Positions 9,076 to 17,631 of a stretch of DNA of 64,000 nucleotides are shown piece after piece. Origin of the DNA: Jannaschia sp. CCS1 (GTDB lineage: Bacteria > Pseudomonadota > Alphaproteobacteria > Rhodobacterales > Rhodobacteraceae). The notes beneath the pieces are model-generated. The model saw nothing but the letters and a program-made list of their open reading frames with translations. It did not search any database and was not told the DNA's origin. Positions within the stretch are counted from its first letter, which is position 1. Every line of letters starts with the position of its first letter. The position numbers were made by a program, and so were the translations under genes. The stretch covers positions 1,116,001 to 1,180,000 of the forward strand of contig NC_007802.1 of the NCBI RefSeq assembly GCF_000013565.1. Direction: 5' to 3'.

Positions 9076-10035
9076 TCACTCTACGAGGCCGAGGGCTGTC
9101 AGCACCTCTGTATAAGTCGCGATTTCGGCGTCAATGAATTCCTGAAACTCATCTGGGCCAAGCAGCACGGAGCGGTATTGCAACGCGGCCTGCTCTTGCA
9201 CCTCTTGGTAGGCGTCAGAAGCGACGGCCTGGCTGACAAGCTCGAACATCCGCTCGACCTGTGCGGGATCCGCGTCGGCAGGCATCGCAAAGGCGCGCCA
9301 GCGACCCAGCGTCACATCATAGCCGAGTTCCTGTGCGGTCGGGACATCGGGCAACACCGGCAGGCGTTCATCCGAAAACACGACCAGCGGGCGCATGTCA
9401 CCGGAGTCAATCAAACCACGGGCGGGGCCGTATTCTTCGTGCATAGCGTCAACCTGACCGCCAAGCGTGTTTGATACCATCTCGGAAGATCCGAACGGAA
9501 CGGTCGTCACTTCTGTGCCTGTTTCGATGTTCCACAGGCCCATTGCGGTATCATCAAAGCCTGCAGCGCCGGTGATGCCCACGGTCAGATCACCGGGGTT
9601 TTCGCGCGCATGTTCGATGAATTCCTGAATCGTCTGGAACGGGCTGTCGGCTGGCACGATGATCATGCCCTGATCGTATTGTACGCGGGCAAGCGGCGTA
9701 AATTCACCCATGTCCTGACGGCCCAACACATGCGCGATGATCTGGTCCGGACTGATGGCCTTCATGGTATAGCCGTCGACACGGCGCTGCAGGAAATTGG
9801 CATACGCCGGCATCCCGCCGCCACCTTGAATAGCGATCGGCACCATTGAGACGCCAGCAATTTCCTCGAACGGGACCGCCACAGCGCGTACGAAACGGTC
9901 GGTGCCGCCGCCGGGCCCATAGGCATGGATCACCTCAATGGTACGGTCAGGATAATCTTCAGCCATTGCGACAGGCGCGGCAAAAGTGGCCAAGGCGAGC
10001 GCCGCAACGGCGGTCTTGATTTTCAGTACTTTCAT
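9076..10035 (-). CDS. tctC: Tripartite tricarboxylate transporter substrate-binding protein TctC
   Basis: A periplasmic binding protein of the Bug/TctC family that captures the acid substrate for TctAB. I chose the start MKVLKIK, which is followed by a clean Sec signal peptide ending VAMA; an upstream ATG five codons earlier overlaps the ribosome site. The Bug-type ligand loop is present as YPDRTIEVIHAYGPGGGTDR, and the second loop as GITGAAGFDDTAMG. Both normally contact a carboxylate through backbone amides. The residue where many citrate or aspartate binders carry a specific side chain is not diagnostic. It is 95 bases downstream of the aminotransferase gene, so the two are probably expressed together and the substrate is likely related to that enzyme's pathway. 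Confidence 0.93.
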   Translation of the reverse strand: MKVLKIKTAVAALALATFAAPVAMAEDYPDRTIEVIHAYGPGGGTDRFVRAVAVPFEEIAGVSMVPIAIQGGGGMPAYANFLQRRVDGYTMKAISPDQIIAHVLGRQDMGEFTPLARVQYDQGMIIVPADSPFQTIQEFIEHARENPGDLTVGITGAAGFDDTAMGLWNIETGTEVTTVPFGSSEMVSNTLGGQVDAMHEEYGPARGLIDSGDMRPLVVFSDERLPVLPDVPTAQELGYDVTLGRWRAFAMPADADPAQVERMFELVSQAVASDAYQEVQEQAALQYRSVLLGPDEFQEFIDAEIATYTEVLTALGLVE

Positions 10036-10130
10036 TTTCTTTCCTCCCAAAAAATGTCACGTGTTTTTTTCGTTCAAGCGCCTCCGCCCGTGATCGTGGG
10101 GCGCCCCGATCAGTTTATCCGACCAATTGT

Positions 10131-11327
10131 CTATTCGGCGGCCATGGGGTGCGATGCGTCTCCTCCGAGAACTGCAATCGCTGCACTGACGCCACCCTTC
10201 TCGTGAGGCACGCCAGACTTGCCTAAGCCCATTTCAATACCTGATAGGGTACCCAGCAACATCGCATCGTTAAAGTCGCCCAAGTGACCGATCCGGAACA
10301 CGCGATCGGCAACTTTAGACAATCCGTTGCCTAAAGAAATGTCATAATTCTTCAGCGTTGCGGCGCGGAATGCATCCGCACTTTGCCCTTCGGGCATCAA
10401 AACGGCCGTCAGAACGCCACTCTCCTGGCCTTGCTGGGCGCATAGGACCTCAAGTCCCCAGGCACGCACGGCGGCGCGCGTGGCCTCGGCATGTCGGTTA
10501 TGGCGGGCAAAGACCTCGTCCAGCCCTTCTTCGTGCAGCATGGCGATGGCTTCGTTGAGGCCATAAAGCATGTTGGTCGCAGGGGTGTAGGGGAAGTAGC
10601 CCGTCTTGTTCATCTGCACCATTTCACCCCAATCCCAGTAGGACCGGCGCATGCCGCCTTTGCGCGATATGTCCAGTGCGCGTTCGCCAACGCAGTTGAA
10701 TGAAATCCCTGGGGGCAACATAAGACCCTTCTGAGAGCCGGAAACGCAGACATCCACCCCCCATTCGTCAAACCGGAAATCGACCGAAGCGAGGCCGGAA
10801 ATACTGTCGACCATCAAAAGCGCGGGATGGCCAATGTCATCAATAGCCGCGCGAACGTCCGCAATTGGCGAAACAGACCCGGTTGACGTTTCATTATGCA
10901 CCACGCAAACCGCCTTGATGTCGTGGTTCTTGTCACTGCGCAGATAATCAGCAATCGCCTCTGGATCTGCACCCCCGCGCCAATTGCCTTCGATAAATTC
11001 GGGGTTGAGGCCCAGTTTGCGCGCCATTTTCATCCATAGCATCGAAAAATGGCCAGTTTCATACATCAGGACCCGGTCACCTTCAGACAGCGTGTTGATC
11101 AGCGCAGCCTCCCACGCCCCTGTGCCCGACGCCGGATAAATCACAACATTTGCGCTTTCGGTTTTGAAGATGGTCTTCATCCCGTCCAGCGCAGCCTTGC
11201 CCACTGCGGCGAAATCGGGACCGCGATGGTCGATGGTTTGCGCACTGATCGCCCGCAGGATGCGGTCCGGCACGGCACTTGGCCCGGGGATCTGTAGAAA
11301 ATGCCGACCAGCTTTTCTCGACGTCAT
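10131..11327 (-). CDS. Class V aminotransferase, serine/aspartate:glyoxylate type
   Basis: A PLP enzyme of fold type I, class V, resembling serine-glyoxylate aminotransferase of the serine cycle and the aspartate-glyoxylate aminotransferase BhcA. It would move an amino group from serine, alanine or aspartate to glyoxylate, giving glycine. Visible landmarks are HFLQIPGPSAVPDRI and DHRGPDF near the N-terminus, the PASGTGAWEAAL cofactor loop, VVHNETSTG, LLMVDSISGL with the PLP aspartate, and SGSQKGLMLPPG with the PLP lysine. The C-terminal VFRIGHLGD motif supports the glyoxylate subgroup. The start MTSRKAG is preceded by GGAGG 6 bases upstream; a GTG further up is the ribosome site itself. It is the first gene of the tct operon, divergent from the FAD dehydrogenase gene. 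The amino donor is not determinable. Confidence 0.85.
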   Translation of the reverse strand: MTSRKAGRHFLQIPGPSAVPDRILRAISAQTIDHRGPDFAAVGKAALDGMKTIFKTESANVVIYPASGTGAWEAALINTLSEGDRVLMYETGHFSMLWMKMARKLGLNPEFIEGNWRGGADPEAIADYLRSDKNHDIKAVCVVHNETSTGSVSPIADVRAAIDDIGHPALLMVDSISGLASVDFRFDEWGVDVCVSGSQKGLMLPPGISFNCVGERALDISRKGGMRRSYWDWGEMVQMNKTGYFPYTPATNMLYGLNEAIAMLHEEGLDEVFARHNRHAEATRAAVRAWGLEVLCAQQGQESGVLTAVLMPEGQSADAFRAATLKNYDISLGNGLSKVADRVFRIGHLGDFNDAMLLGTLSGIEMGLGKSGVPHEKGGVSAAIAVLGGDASHPMAAE

Positions 11328-11390
11328 TCGAATGTCCTCCACGTTAATCCGGCGCTATCTGGCTTGAATTACCTTGCCGAATTATTCATT

Positions 11391-11407
11391 TTGTATTATG
11401 CATACAA
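11391..11407. promoter_or_regulatory. Candidate operator in the divergent promoter region
   Basis: TTGTATTATGCATACAA has perfect 6-base arms (TTGTAT / ATACAA) around five bases, and holds the inner palindrome TATGCATA. It sits midway between the divergent aminotransferase and FAD dehydrogenase genes, 46 bases before the latter. FadR/FCD-type GntR regulators commonly bind short A/T-rich palindromes of this type, and one is encoded in this cluster, so it is the natural candidate. No other copy was seen by eye. Binding is inferred. Confidence 0.55.
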
Positions 11408-11452
11408 TCGAGAAATATGAGTTGTCAAGCCGCCATGAATGGGAGGAACAGC

Positions 11453-14338
11453 ATGCCGTTTGATCACCGCAAGGGGTTGTTTTCAAACGATATCCTAGAT
11501 GATGCGTTCACTCGCGGGCGGTATGCTACGGATGCGTCCATCTATCAGATGATGCCAGCGGCAGTGGCGATGCCCCGCACCAAAGAGGATATTTTCGCCG
11601 CTTTAGAGATCGCTCGCACCGAGGGCTGGAGCGTGACTGGCCGGGGCGGCGGCACGTCACAGTGCGGTCAAACGGTCAATTCAGGGTTAATCTTGGACAA
11701 CTCAAAGCACTTCAACGGCATTCTGGATATCGACGTGGAAAACCGACGCGCCGTAGTGCAGCCCGGGGTCGTGCTGGATGAGCTAAACCGCGCGCTAAAG
11801 CCTTATGGGCTGTGGTATCCCGTTGATGTGTCCACCGCCTCGCGTGCGACAATCGGGGGCATGGCTGCGAATAACTCCTGCGGCGGTCGGTCCCTGCGCT
11901 ATGGCACGATGCGCTCCAACGTCTTGTCGATTGATGCAATTCTCGCCGACGGCACAGAAGCTCATTTCGGCGAAATAGTCCCCGGCGCCAACCACGCCGC
12001 GCAGGCCATCGTGGACGACATGTTAAGCCTTGGCGCGGCCAATGCCACGCTGATCGATGAGCGTTTCCCAAAGCTGACCCGCCGGGTGGGCGGCTATAAC
12101 ATCGACGCGCTGGTTCCCAGTGAAGAACCGGTCAACCTGTCGCATTTGCTGGTCGGGTCGGAAGGTACGCTGGCCTATTTCACCGCGATTGAACTGAAGC
12201 TGTGGCCATTGGTGGGCGAAAGGGTGCTGGCGGTCTGCCATTTCCCGAGTTTCTATCAGGCGATGGAGGCGACACAGCATCTGGTGGCGTTGAACCCGCT
12301 GTCGGTGGAATTGGTGGACAAAACGATGATCGGCCTGTCGCGCCAAATCCCGCTTTTTCGACGCACGATCGAGAATTTTGTCGAAGGCGATCCGGCGGCG
12401 CTCCTTCTGGTGGAATTTGACGAAGGCGATGCCGCCGCGAATGCTGCAAAGTTGCGCCAGACCGAAGAACAGATGGGCGATCTGGGCTTTTCATGGTCCG
12501 GCACAGATCGTGCATGGGGCGGGGTCAAACCCATCACCGATCAGCGTTTGCAGGGCCAGATCGCCGAGGTCCGCAAATCGGGCCTGAATATCATGATGTC
12601 GATGAAGCAGGAGGGCAAACCGGTTTCGTTTATCGAAGATTGCGCGGTGGAGCTGACTGATCTCGCAGATTACACGGCGCGCCTGACAGACGTGTTTGAA
12701 AAATACGACACGATGGGCACGTGGTACGCGCATGCGTCGGTCGGCTGCCTGCACGTGCGCCCGGTCCTGAACCTCAAGCAAGAGGGTGACGTCAAAAAGA
12801 TGCGCGCCATAGCCGAAGAGGCCTTTGCCCTGGTGGCGGAATACAAGGGATCGCATTCGGGAGAGCACGGCGACGGTATCGTGCGCTCCGAGTTTCACCA
12901 GCGCATGTTTGGCAAAGAGGTCACCGACCTGTTTCACGACGTGAAAAACCGCTTTGATCCCGAAGGCCTGATGAACCCCGGCAAAATAGTCGACCCGCCG
13001 CGCATGGATGACAGGACATTGTTCCGCTATGCCCCTGATTACAGCATCGCCCCCCTGAAAACCGCCTTTGACTGGTCTGCCTGGCCCGGTGCAGGTGACG
13101 GGTTCCAGGGCGCGGTTGAGATGTGCAACAACAACGGGGCCTGTCGCAAACTGCAAGGCGGGGCCATGTGCCCCAGCTACCGCGCTACAAAAAATGAGCG
13201 CGACGTGACGCGCGGACGGGCAAACACCCTGCGGCTGGCGATCTCGGGGCAATTGGGTCCTGATGCCCTGACATCCGATGCTATGGCAGAAACGATGAAA
13301 CTGTGCGTGTCCTGCAAGGCGTGCAAGCGCGAATGTCCTACAGGCGTCGACATGGCCCGCATGAAGATTGAAGTGCAAGCCGCGCAGGTCGAAAAGCACG
13401 GGCTGTCGCTGCATGATCGGCTAGTGGGCTATATGCCACGCTATGCGCCATTAGCCGCGCGGGTACCATGGCTGATGAACCTGCGTAACACTGTTGCCGG
13501 TATCGCAAAGCTGACAGAAGGAGTGACTGGTTTTGCCGCCAGCCGCACCTTGCCCGTCTGGCGCGCTGATTGGTTCCGCGATCATGAATTCGCCGACGCG
13601 GACCCCGACGTGATCCTGTTCGCCGATGCCTTCAATCGGTATTTCGAACCCGAAAACCTGCGCGCAGCGGGCCGGGTGCTGCAATCAGCCGGGTTGCGGG
13701 TGAAGGTCGCGACGCCTGTGCGGGGCAAACAACCGCTGGCTTGCGGGCGGACGCTGTTGTCGGTGGGACTCGTCGAGCAGGCGCGCGATGAAGCTGACCG
13801 ATTATTGGACGCGCTTTCGCCGCACCTGAACATGGGCTTGCCGCTTGTTGGTCTGGAACCGTCATCGCTGTTGACCATGCGGGACGAAATCCCTGCCCTG
13901 ATCAACGACGCACGCGCCCAAACACTTGCGCAGAATTCCTTTCTGCTTGAGGAATTTCTCGTGAAACGCAAGGTCAGTCTCCCCCTGAACGCGCTTGGCA
14001 AAAAGATACTGTTGCACGGCCATTGCCACCAAAAGGCGCATCAGGTGATGTCCGACGTGCAGGCAGCACTTGCGTTGATTCCTGACGCAGAGGTTGATGT
14101 GGTCGAGACCAGTTGTTGTGGCATGGCCGGGGCTTTCGGCTATCATCGCGATACGGTAGAATTCTCGATCAAGATGGCCGAAGCCGATCTGCTACCTGCG
14201 GTCAGGGCCGCAGATAATGACACACTGATTGTCGCTGACGGGACATCCTGTCGCCACCAGATCGCGGATGGCACGGATCGCAATGCGATCCATGTGGCCC
14301 GCGTGCTTGAAATGGCTTTGGCAAAAGGAGGCCAATGA
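11453..14338 (+). CDS. FAD-linked hydroxyacid dehydrogenase fused to Fe-S/CCG module
   Basis: A 961-residue fusion of a GlcD-like flavoprotein with a GlcF-like iron-sulfur protein, as in YdiJ and related D-2-hydroxyacid dehydrogenases. It should oxidise a D-2-hydroxy acid to the 2-oxo acid and pass electrons on through Fe-S centres to the membrane. The FAD_binding_4 domain shows RGGGTSQCGQTVNSGLILD and GGMAANNSCGGRSLRYGTM; the FAD-oxidase C domain shows HASVGCLHVRP and SGEHGDGIVRSEF. Then come two 4Fe-4S motifs, CNNNGACRK...CP and CVSCKACKRECPTGVD, and a C-terminal CCG-type domain with HGHCHQKA and ETSCCGMAGAFGYH. The start MPFDHRKG follows GGGAGGAA with a 5-base gap. The regulator gene begins one base after its stop. 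The substrate is unknown. Confidence 0.9.
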   Translation: MPFDHRKGLFSNDILDDAFTRGRYATDASIYQMMPAAVAMPRTKEDIFAALEIARTEGWSVTGRGGGTSQCGQTVNSGLILDNSKHFNGILDIDVENRRAVVQPGVVLDELNRALKPYGLWYPVDVSTASRATIGGMAANNSCGGRSLRYGTMRSNVLSIDAILADGTEAHFGEIVPGANHAAQAIVDDMLSLGAANATLIDERFPKLTRRVGGYNIDALVPSEEPVNLSHLLVGSEGTLAYFTAIELKLWPLVGERVLAVCHFPSFYQAMEATQHLVALNPLSVELVDKTMIGLSRQIPLFRRTIENFVEGDPAALLLVEFDEGDAAANAAKLRQTEEQMGDLGFSWSGTDRAWGGVKPITDQRLQGQIAEVRKSGLNIMMSMKQEGKPVSFIEDCAVELTDLADYTARLTDVFEKYDTMGTWYAHASVGCLHVRPVLNLKQEGDVKKMRAIAEEAFALVAEYKGSHSGEHGDGIVRSEFHQRMFGKEVTDLFHDVKNRFDPEGLMNPGKIVDPPRMDDRTLFRYAPDYSIAPLKTAFDWSAWPGAGDGFQGAVEMCNNNGACRKLQGGAMCPSYRATKNERDVTRGRANTLRLAISGQLGPDALTSDAMAETMKLCVSCKACKRECPTGVDMARMKIEVQAAQVEKHGLSLHDRLVGYMPRYAPLAARVPWLMNLRNTVAGIAKLTEGVTGFAASRTLPVWRADWFRDHEFADADPDVILFADAFNRYFEPENLRAAGRVLQSAGLRVKVATPVRGKQPLACGRTLLSVGLVEQARDEADRLLDALSPHLNMGLPLVGLEPSSLLTMRDEIPALINDARAQTLAQNSFLLEEFLVKRKVSLPLNALGKKILLHGHCHQKAHQVMSDVQAALALIPDAEVDVVETSCCGMAGAFGYHRDTVEFSIKMAEADLLPAVRAADNDTLIVADGTSCRHQIADGTDRNAIHVARVLEMALAKGGQ

Positions 14339-14339
14339 A

Positions 14340-14996
14340 ATGAACCTGTCGACACCACTCTCCCGACCGTCGTTGCATGAAGAACTGGTAACGCGCTTGC
14401 GGCAGGCCATTGTCCAGGGTGCGTTGGAACCTGGCGTAAAGGTACCTGAACGGGAATTATGCGAAAACCTGGGCGTGTCGCGCACACCTTTGCGCGAAGC
14501 ATTGAAGGTGCTTGCCAACGAAGGTCTTGTGGTTCTGGAGTCCAACAAGGGCGCCCGAATTTCCAAAGTGACGATGGAGCAGTTGGAAGACGCCTTTCCG
14601 GTGATAGCCGTGCTCGAAGGTCTGGCCGGAGAGCTGGCCTGCAAACTGGCCACAGATCAAGAGATTGCCGACCTCGTTGCCCGCCATGACGACATGTTTC
14701 AGCATTACAAGTCTGGCGACAGACCCGCCTATTTCCAGGCCAATCGCGATATCCATGCCGGACTTATGGCAGCAGCGCGCAACGAGGTGCTGACACAACA
14801 TTACGCGATGCTGTCCTCGCGGGTGGAGCGGGCCCGGCTTCTGGCGAATATGTCCGACATCCGCTGGGCCGAGGCTGTCGAGGAGCACCGCTCTATTGTC
14901 AAAGCGATTGAAGCGCGCGATGGCACCCGCCTCAGTTCGCTGCTCCGGACGCACCTAAACAACAAACTAGCCGCGTTGAGAAAGGCGTTGTCATGA
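14340..14996 (+). CDS. GntR-family transcriptional regulator, FCD subfamily
   Basis: The N-terminal winged helix-turn-helix (residues about 10-75) has LHEELVTRLRQAIVQGALEPG, VPERELCENLGVSRTPLREAL and the wing LVVLESNKGARIS, all typical of GntR. Residues about 85-210 form the all-helical FCD ligand domain. Its metal-binding histidines are likely the H of DIHAGLM and the H of EEHRSIVKAIEARD. FCD members usually sense a small carboxylic acid with bound metal and control neighbouring catabolic genes. The start is set by AAAGGAGG 9 bases upstream, just after the dehydrogenase stop codon; the gene overlaps the next by ATGA. It is the likely regulator of the divergent cluster through the palindrome at 11391-11407. 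Confidence 0.9.
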   Translation: MNLSTPLSRPSLHEELVTRLRQAIVQGALEPGVKVPERELCENLGVSRTPLREALKVLANEGLVVLESNKGARISKVTMEQLEDAFPVIAVLEGLAGELACKLATDQEIADLVARHDDMFQHYKSGDRPAYFQANRDIHAGLMAAARNEVLTQHYAMLSSRVERARLLANMSDIRWAEAVEEHRSIVKAIEARDGTRLSSLLRTHLNNKLAALRKALS

Positions 14997-15748
14997 GCAA
15001 TGCCGCAAATCAGGCTTCGCAAAAATCTGTTGGCAATTTTGCAAGCGCTCTCATTCGGGCTCACATGTCCAACACCCGGTTCTTTCCTGATGGCCCGGTT
15101 CCGACTTGTTCAAAAGATGCCTTCGCAGTTCAGGCAGCCGTTATGGCGGAATTGGGGGACATCGGCGCGTTCAAGGTGGCTGACAAATCCGGTGCGCCCT
15201 TCGTCATGGCCCCGATCCGCGCCGATCGTATTTTTCAGAATGGTGCCGATGTTCCCATTGTTGACAAGGCGGGGATCGAGCTTGAGGTCGGTTTCGAAAT
15301 TCTGTCGCCCATTCCCCCAGACGCCGACATCTCGACCATTGCAGGCTGTGTGTGGCCACGCCCCGTGATCGAGGTGGTCGATACACGCATCGCCGGGCCG
15401 CTGGCCGATGACCCCTTCGTCAAGCTGGCCGATCTGCAGGCCAACTCAGCCCTAGTGGTCGGTGCACGTGCAAGGCAGTGGGATGGTGCGGACTTTGGTG
15501 AGGTTGAGGCGCAACTCACCTGCGGTGACACGGTCGTGTTGGATGGCATGGCCGTCGTGCCTGGCGGGTCTGCGTTGAACATGGTCGCCAAATTGGCCGA
15601 ACGCATAGGTGAACACTGTGGCGGTCTTCAACCAGGGCAAATCGTGATCACTGGGTCGCTGAATGGCCTGCCGTATTTCCCTGCCCGGCAGGATGTGCGG
15701 GGCAATATTGAAAAATTGGCGGAGGTTGCATTTCACTTGTCACGATAA
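14993..15748 (+). CDS. 2-keto-4-pentenoate hydratase / oxalocrotonate decarboxylase family (MhpD-like)
   Basis: A 251-residue member of the FAH superfamily, MhpD branch. Family enzymes hydrate 2-hydroxypenta-2,4-dienoate or decarboxylate 4-oxalocrotonate, using a divalent metal. Supporting sequence is GIELEVGFEIL with the metal-ligand glutamates, then PVIEVVDTRI, the LADLQANSALVVG segment and GQIVITGSLNGLPYF. No partner genes of aromatic meta-cleavage are present here, so a role in aromatic degradation is not supported. More probably it handles a short 2-oxo acid made by this cluster. It overlaps the regulator stop by ATGA, so the three plus-strand genes form one operon. Confidence 0.85.
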   Translation: MSNAANQASQKSVGNFASALIRAHMSNTRFFPDGPVPTCSKDAFAVQAAVMAELGDIGAFKVADKSGAPFVMAPIRADRIFQNGADVPIVDKAGIELEVGFEILSPIPPDADISTIAGCVWPRPVIEVVDTRIAGPLADDPFVKLADLQANSALVVGARARQWDGADFGEVEAQLTCGDTVVLDGMAVVPGGSALNMVAKLAERIGEHCGGLQPGQIVITGSLNGLPYFPARQDVRGNIEKLAEVAFHLSR

Positions 15749-15983
15749 GTGACTTTGCGCCGTGACACTAAGGAAGCACATTACAATGCTGATCTAGTCT
15801 GGTCGCGAAAGCTGCCATAAGAACATGCTTCAGTATCGGTCACTTTGGGCTCAGACCGGCCTAGTGCTCGTGAAAAAAGCTAGGCGACAAGCGCACTGCG
15901 AAGCTGACAGACGAATCCAGATCATAATACTTCGTCAACGTTGTGTTGATGATTGGGCTGGAGGGTTGGATGGAGGGCAAATC

Positions 15984-16501
15984 TTGCCTAGCGCCCAACT
16001 TCCTGCCGTCACTCCGAAACGCCGAACATGGAACAATGGCCGCCTTGTCGGGCAAAAGCGTCCGCTGCTTCCCAAACAGGTCTGGGCCATCCGTGCCCGC
16101 CTGGAACTCGCGTGCAGTCTTCGCGATCTGGCTTTGTACAATATCGCAATCGACAGCAAGTTGCGCGGTTGCGACCTAGTCTCGCTCAACATCACAGATC
16201 TGATCCGGAGATGACGGGAAGCGAGTTCATGTGTCCTAGCCGTTTCCATAATCGTCCGCACGTATCAACACGCCAGTATGGGCGGCTGGTTTGGAGTTGG
16301 GTTGTTTCGATTGGGTTGGAATCATTTGGCTATGGCACGCATTCTATGCGCCGAACAACGGTGGCGGAAATCTATCGCAAAACAGGCAACCTGCGTGCCG
16401 TTCAGCTGTTACTTGGCCGCACCAAAGTTGACAGCATTGTCCGTCATCCGGGTGTCGAATTGTAAGACGCGCTGAGTAGAGCTGAACGGACCGACATCTA
16501 A
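15984..16501 (+). pseudogene. Broken tyrosine recombinase/integrase
   Basis: Two fragments of one phage-type integrase are visible in different frames. The first, about 15984-16213, reads AVTPKRRTWNNGRLVGQKRP, then PKQVWAIRARLELACSLRDL and IDSKLRGCDLVSLNITDL before a stop. The second, about 16203-16465, reads FMCPSRFHNRPHVSTRQYGR, then YGTHSMRRTTVAEIYRKTGN and AVQLLLGRTKVDSIVRHPGV with the catalytic H-x-x-R of tyrosine recombinases. Compared with intact members I remember, roughly 50-60 codons in the middle, including the first active-site region, are deleted at the join. A further in-frame TAA at 16463 interrupts the GVE-x-DAL tail, which resumes as DALSRAERTDI and ends at 16501. The original start codon seems lost. 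It is a relic of a mobile element, not a working gene. Confidence 0.8.
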
Positions 16502-16644
16502 GAGCCTCGACGAATGGCAGGAGCCGTTCTTCCCCTCGAAGCCATCGCGGTTGCCTGACAACTTCTACGGCAGAGCTGAGCCCAATCTAACGGAGGCTGC
16601 GTCTTGCACGAATGTCCGCAAAGCGCGGAAACCGTCCATCTCGT

Positions 16645-17538
16645 CTAGGCACCAATCGCGAAGTGGTCGATGAACGCCCGAAGGCTTGTCATGTCTCTAA
16701 GCTGTCGGGGAAAATACAGATAGAAGCGTGGTCGATGAGGCGTGTAGTCACGTAAAACTTCAATCAATTCGCCGGACTCAATTTGGGCCGCAACCCCTTC
16801 CCGAAGGGACCATCCAATTCCCAGGCCCTGGGCCGCTGCATCGATGACCGATCTCAAATCACTGAATATCAGTCGTCCTGACACCTCGATCCGGGTTTCC
16901 ATGCCATCGATTTCGAACTGCCATGATGCAACTTTCTTCGATGCAATCTGGCGGTATCGGATGCAGTCGTGACCGAGTAGGTCAGCGGGTCTTTTGGGTA
17001 CTCCATGCCTTTGCAGGTATTCCTTGCTTGCGACGAACGCACCGTCGAGCGGTTTCGTAAGAGCGACCGCTATCATTTCGTCGGCCAGGTAGTCTCCGAG
17101 GCGGATTCCGGCATGATAGCCGTTAGCAACAATGTCCGTGAGTTCTTCGTCAATGGAGAGGTCAAGCTCAATTTCGGGAAAGTGGTCCTGAAACGCGGTG
17201 ATCCTTGGGGCAAGCGCGAGTTGCCATGCCCTGTAAGGCAGGGTGATCCGCAACTGGCCTGATGTCGAGCGGGCCGCATGCCGTGTTGCATCAAGGGCCG
17301 CGTCGATCTCGTCCATGAGATGATGGGTCCGCTCATAGAGCGCCTGACCGGTATCGGTGAGCGCCACAGAACGCGTGCTACGAACGAACAACGCGCTGCC
17401 AAGGGCCTCCTCAAAGCCCTTGAGCTGCTGAGAAACCGCCGACGGGTTCACACCCAGATCATCTCCCGCGGCGCGCAGGGTGCCGCACTCGACAATCGCA
17501 AGAAACGTTCTCAGGCCATTAAGGTCCGCACGGTTCAT
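16645..17538 (-). CDS. LysR-family transcriptional regulator
   Basis: A 297-residue LysR regulator. The winged helix-turn-helix spans residues about 5-62, with LRTFLAIVECGTLRAAGDDL followed by GVNPSAVSQQLKGFEEALGS and ALFVRSTRSVALTDTG. The remainder is the periplasmic-binding-like effector domain of the CrgA-like type, with GIRLGDYLADEMIAVAL and LGHDCIRYR. It is divergent from the EamA permease gene with 93 bases between the starts, the standard arrangement for a LysR regulator and its target. Its inducer is unknown but is probably a substrate of the exporter. Confidence 0.92.
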   Translation of the reverse strand: MNRADLNGLRTFLAIVECGTLRAAGDDLGVNPSAVSQQLKGFEEALGSALFVRSTRSVALTDTGQALYERTHHLMDEIDAALDATRHAARSTSGQLRITLPYRAWQLALAPRITAFQDHFPEIELDLSIDEELTDIVANGYHAGIRLGDYLADEMIAVALTKPLDGAFVASKEYLQRHGVPKRPADLLGHDCIRYRQIASKKVASWQFEIDGMETRIEVSGRLIFSDLRSVIDAAAQGLGIGWSLREGVAAQIESGELIEVLRDYTPHRPRFYLYFPRQLRDMTSLRAFIDHFAIGA

Positions 17539-17550
17539 TATGTATTTTTT

Positions 17551-17590
17551 CTAATCATATTAGTCAGATTATACCGGATCGACGTATAAT
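17551..17590. promoter_or_regulatory. LysR-type site and -10 box between divergent genes
   Basis: CTAAT-CAT-ATTAG at 17551-17563 and the broader TAATC-N10-GATTA at 17552-17571 are dyads of the T-N11-A type bound by LysR proteins. TATAAT at 17585-17590 is a perfect -10 hexamer pointing to the permease gene 42 bases further on. No good -35 match is present, as expected for an activated promoter. The assignment to the adjacent LysR protein is inferred. Confidence 0.5.
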
Positions 17591-17631
17591 CATAGCTCGG
17601 TATGGTGTGGCGTCCCTAAGGAAGACCGCAG

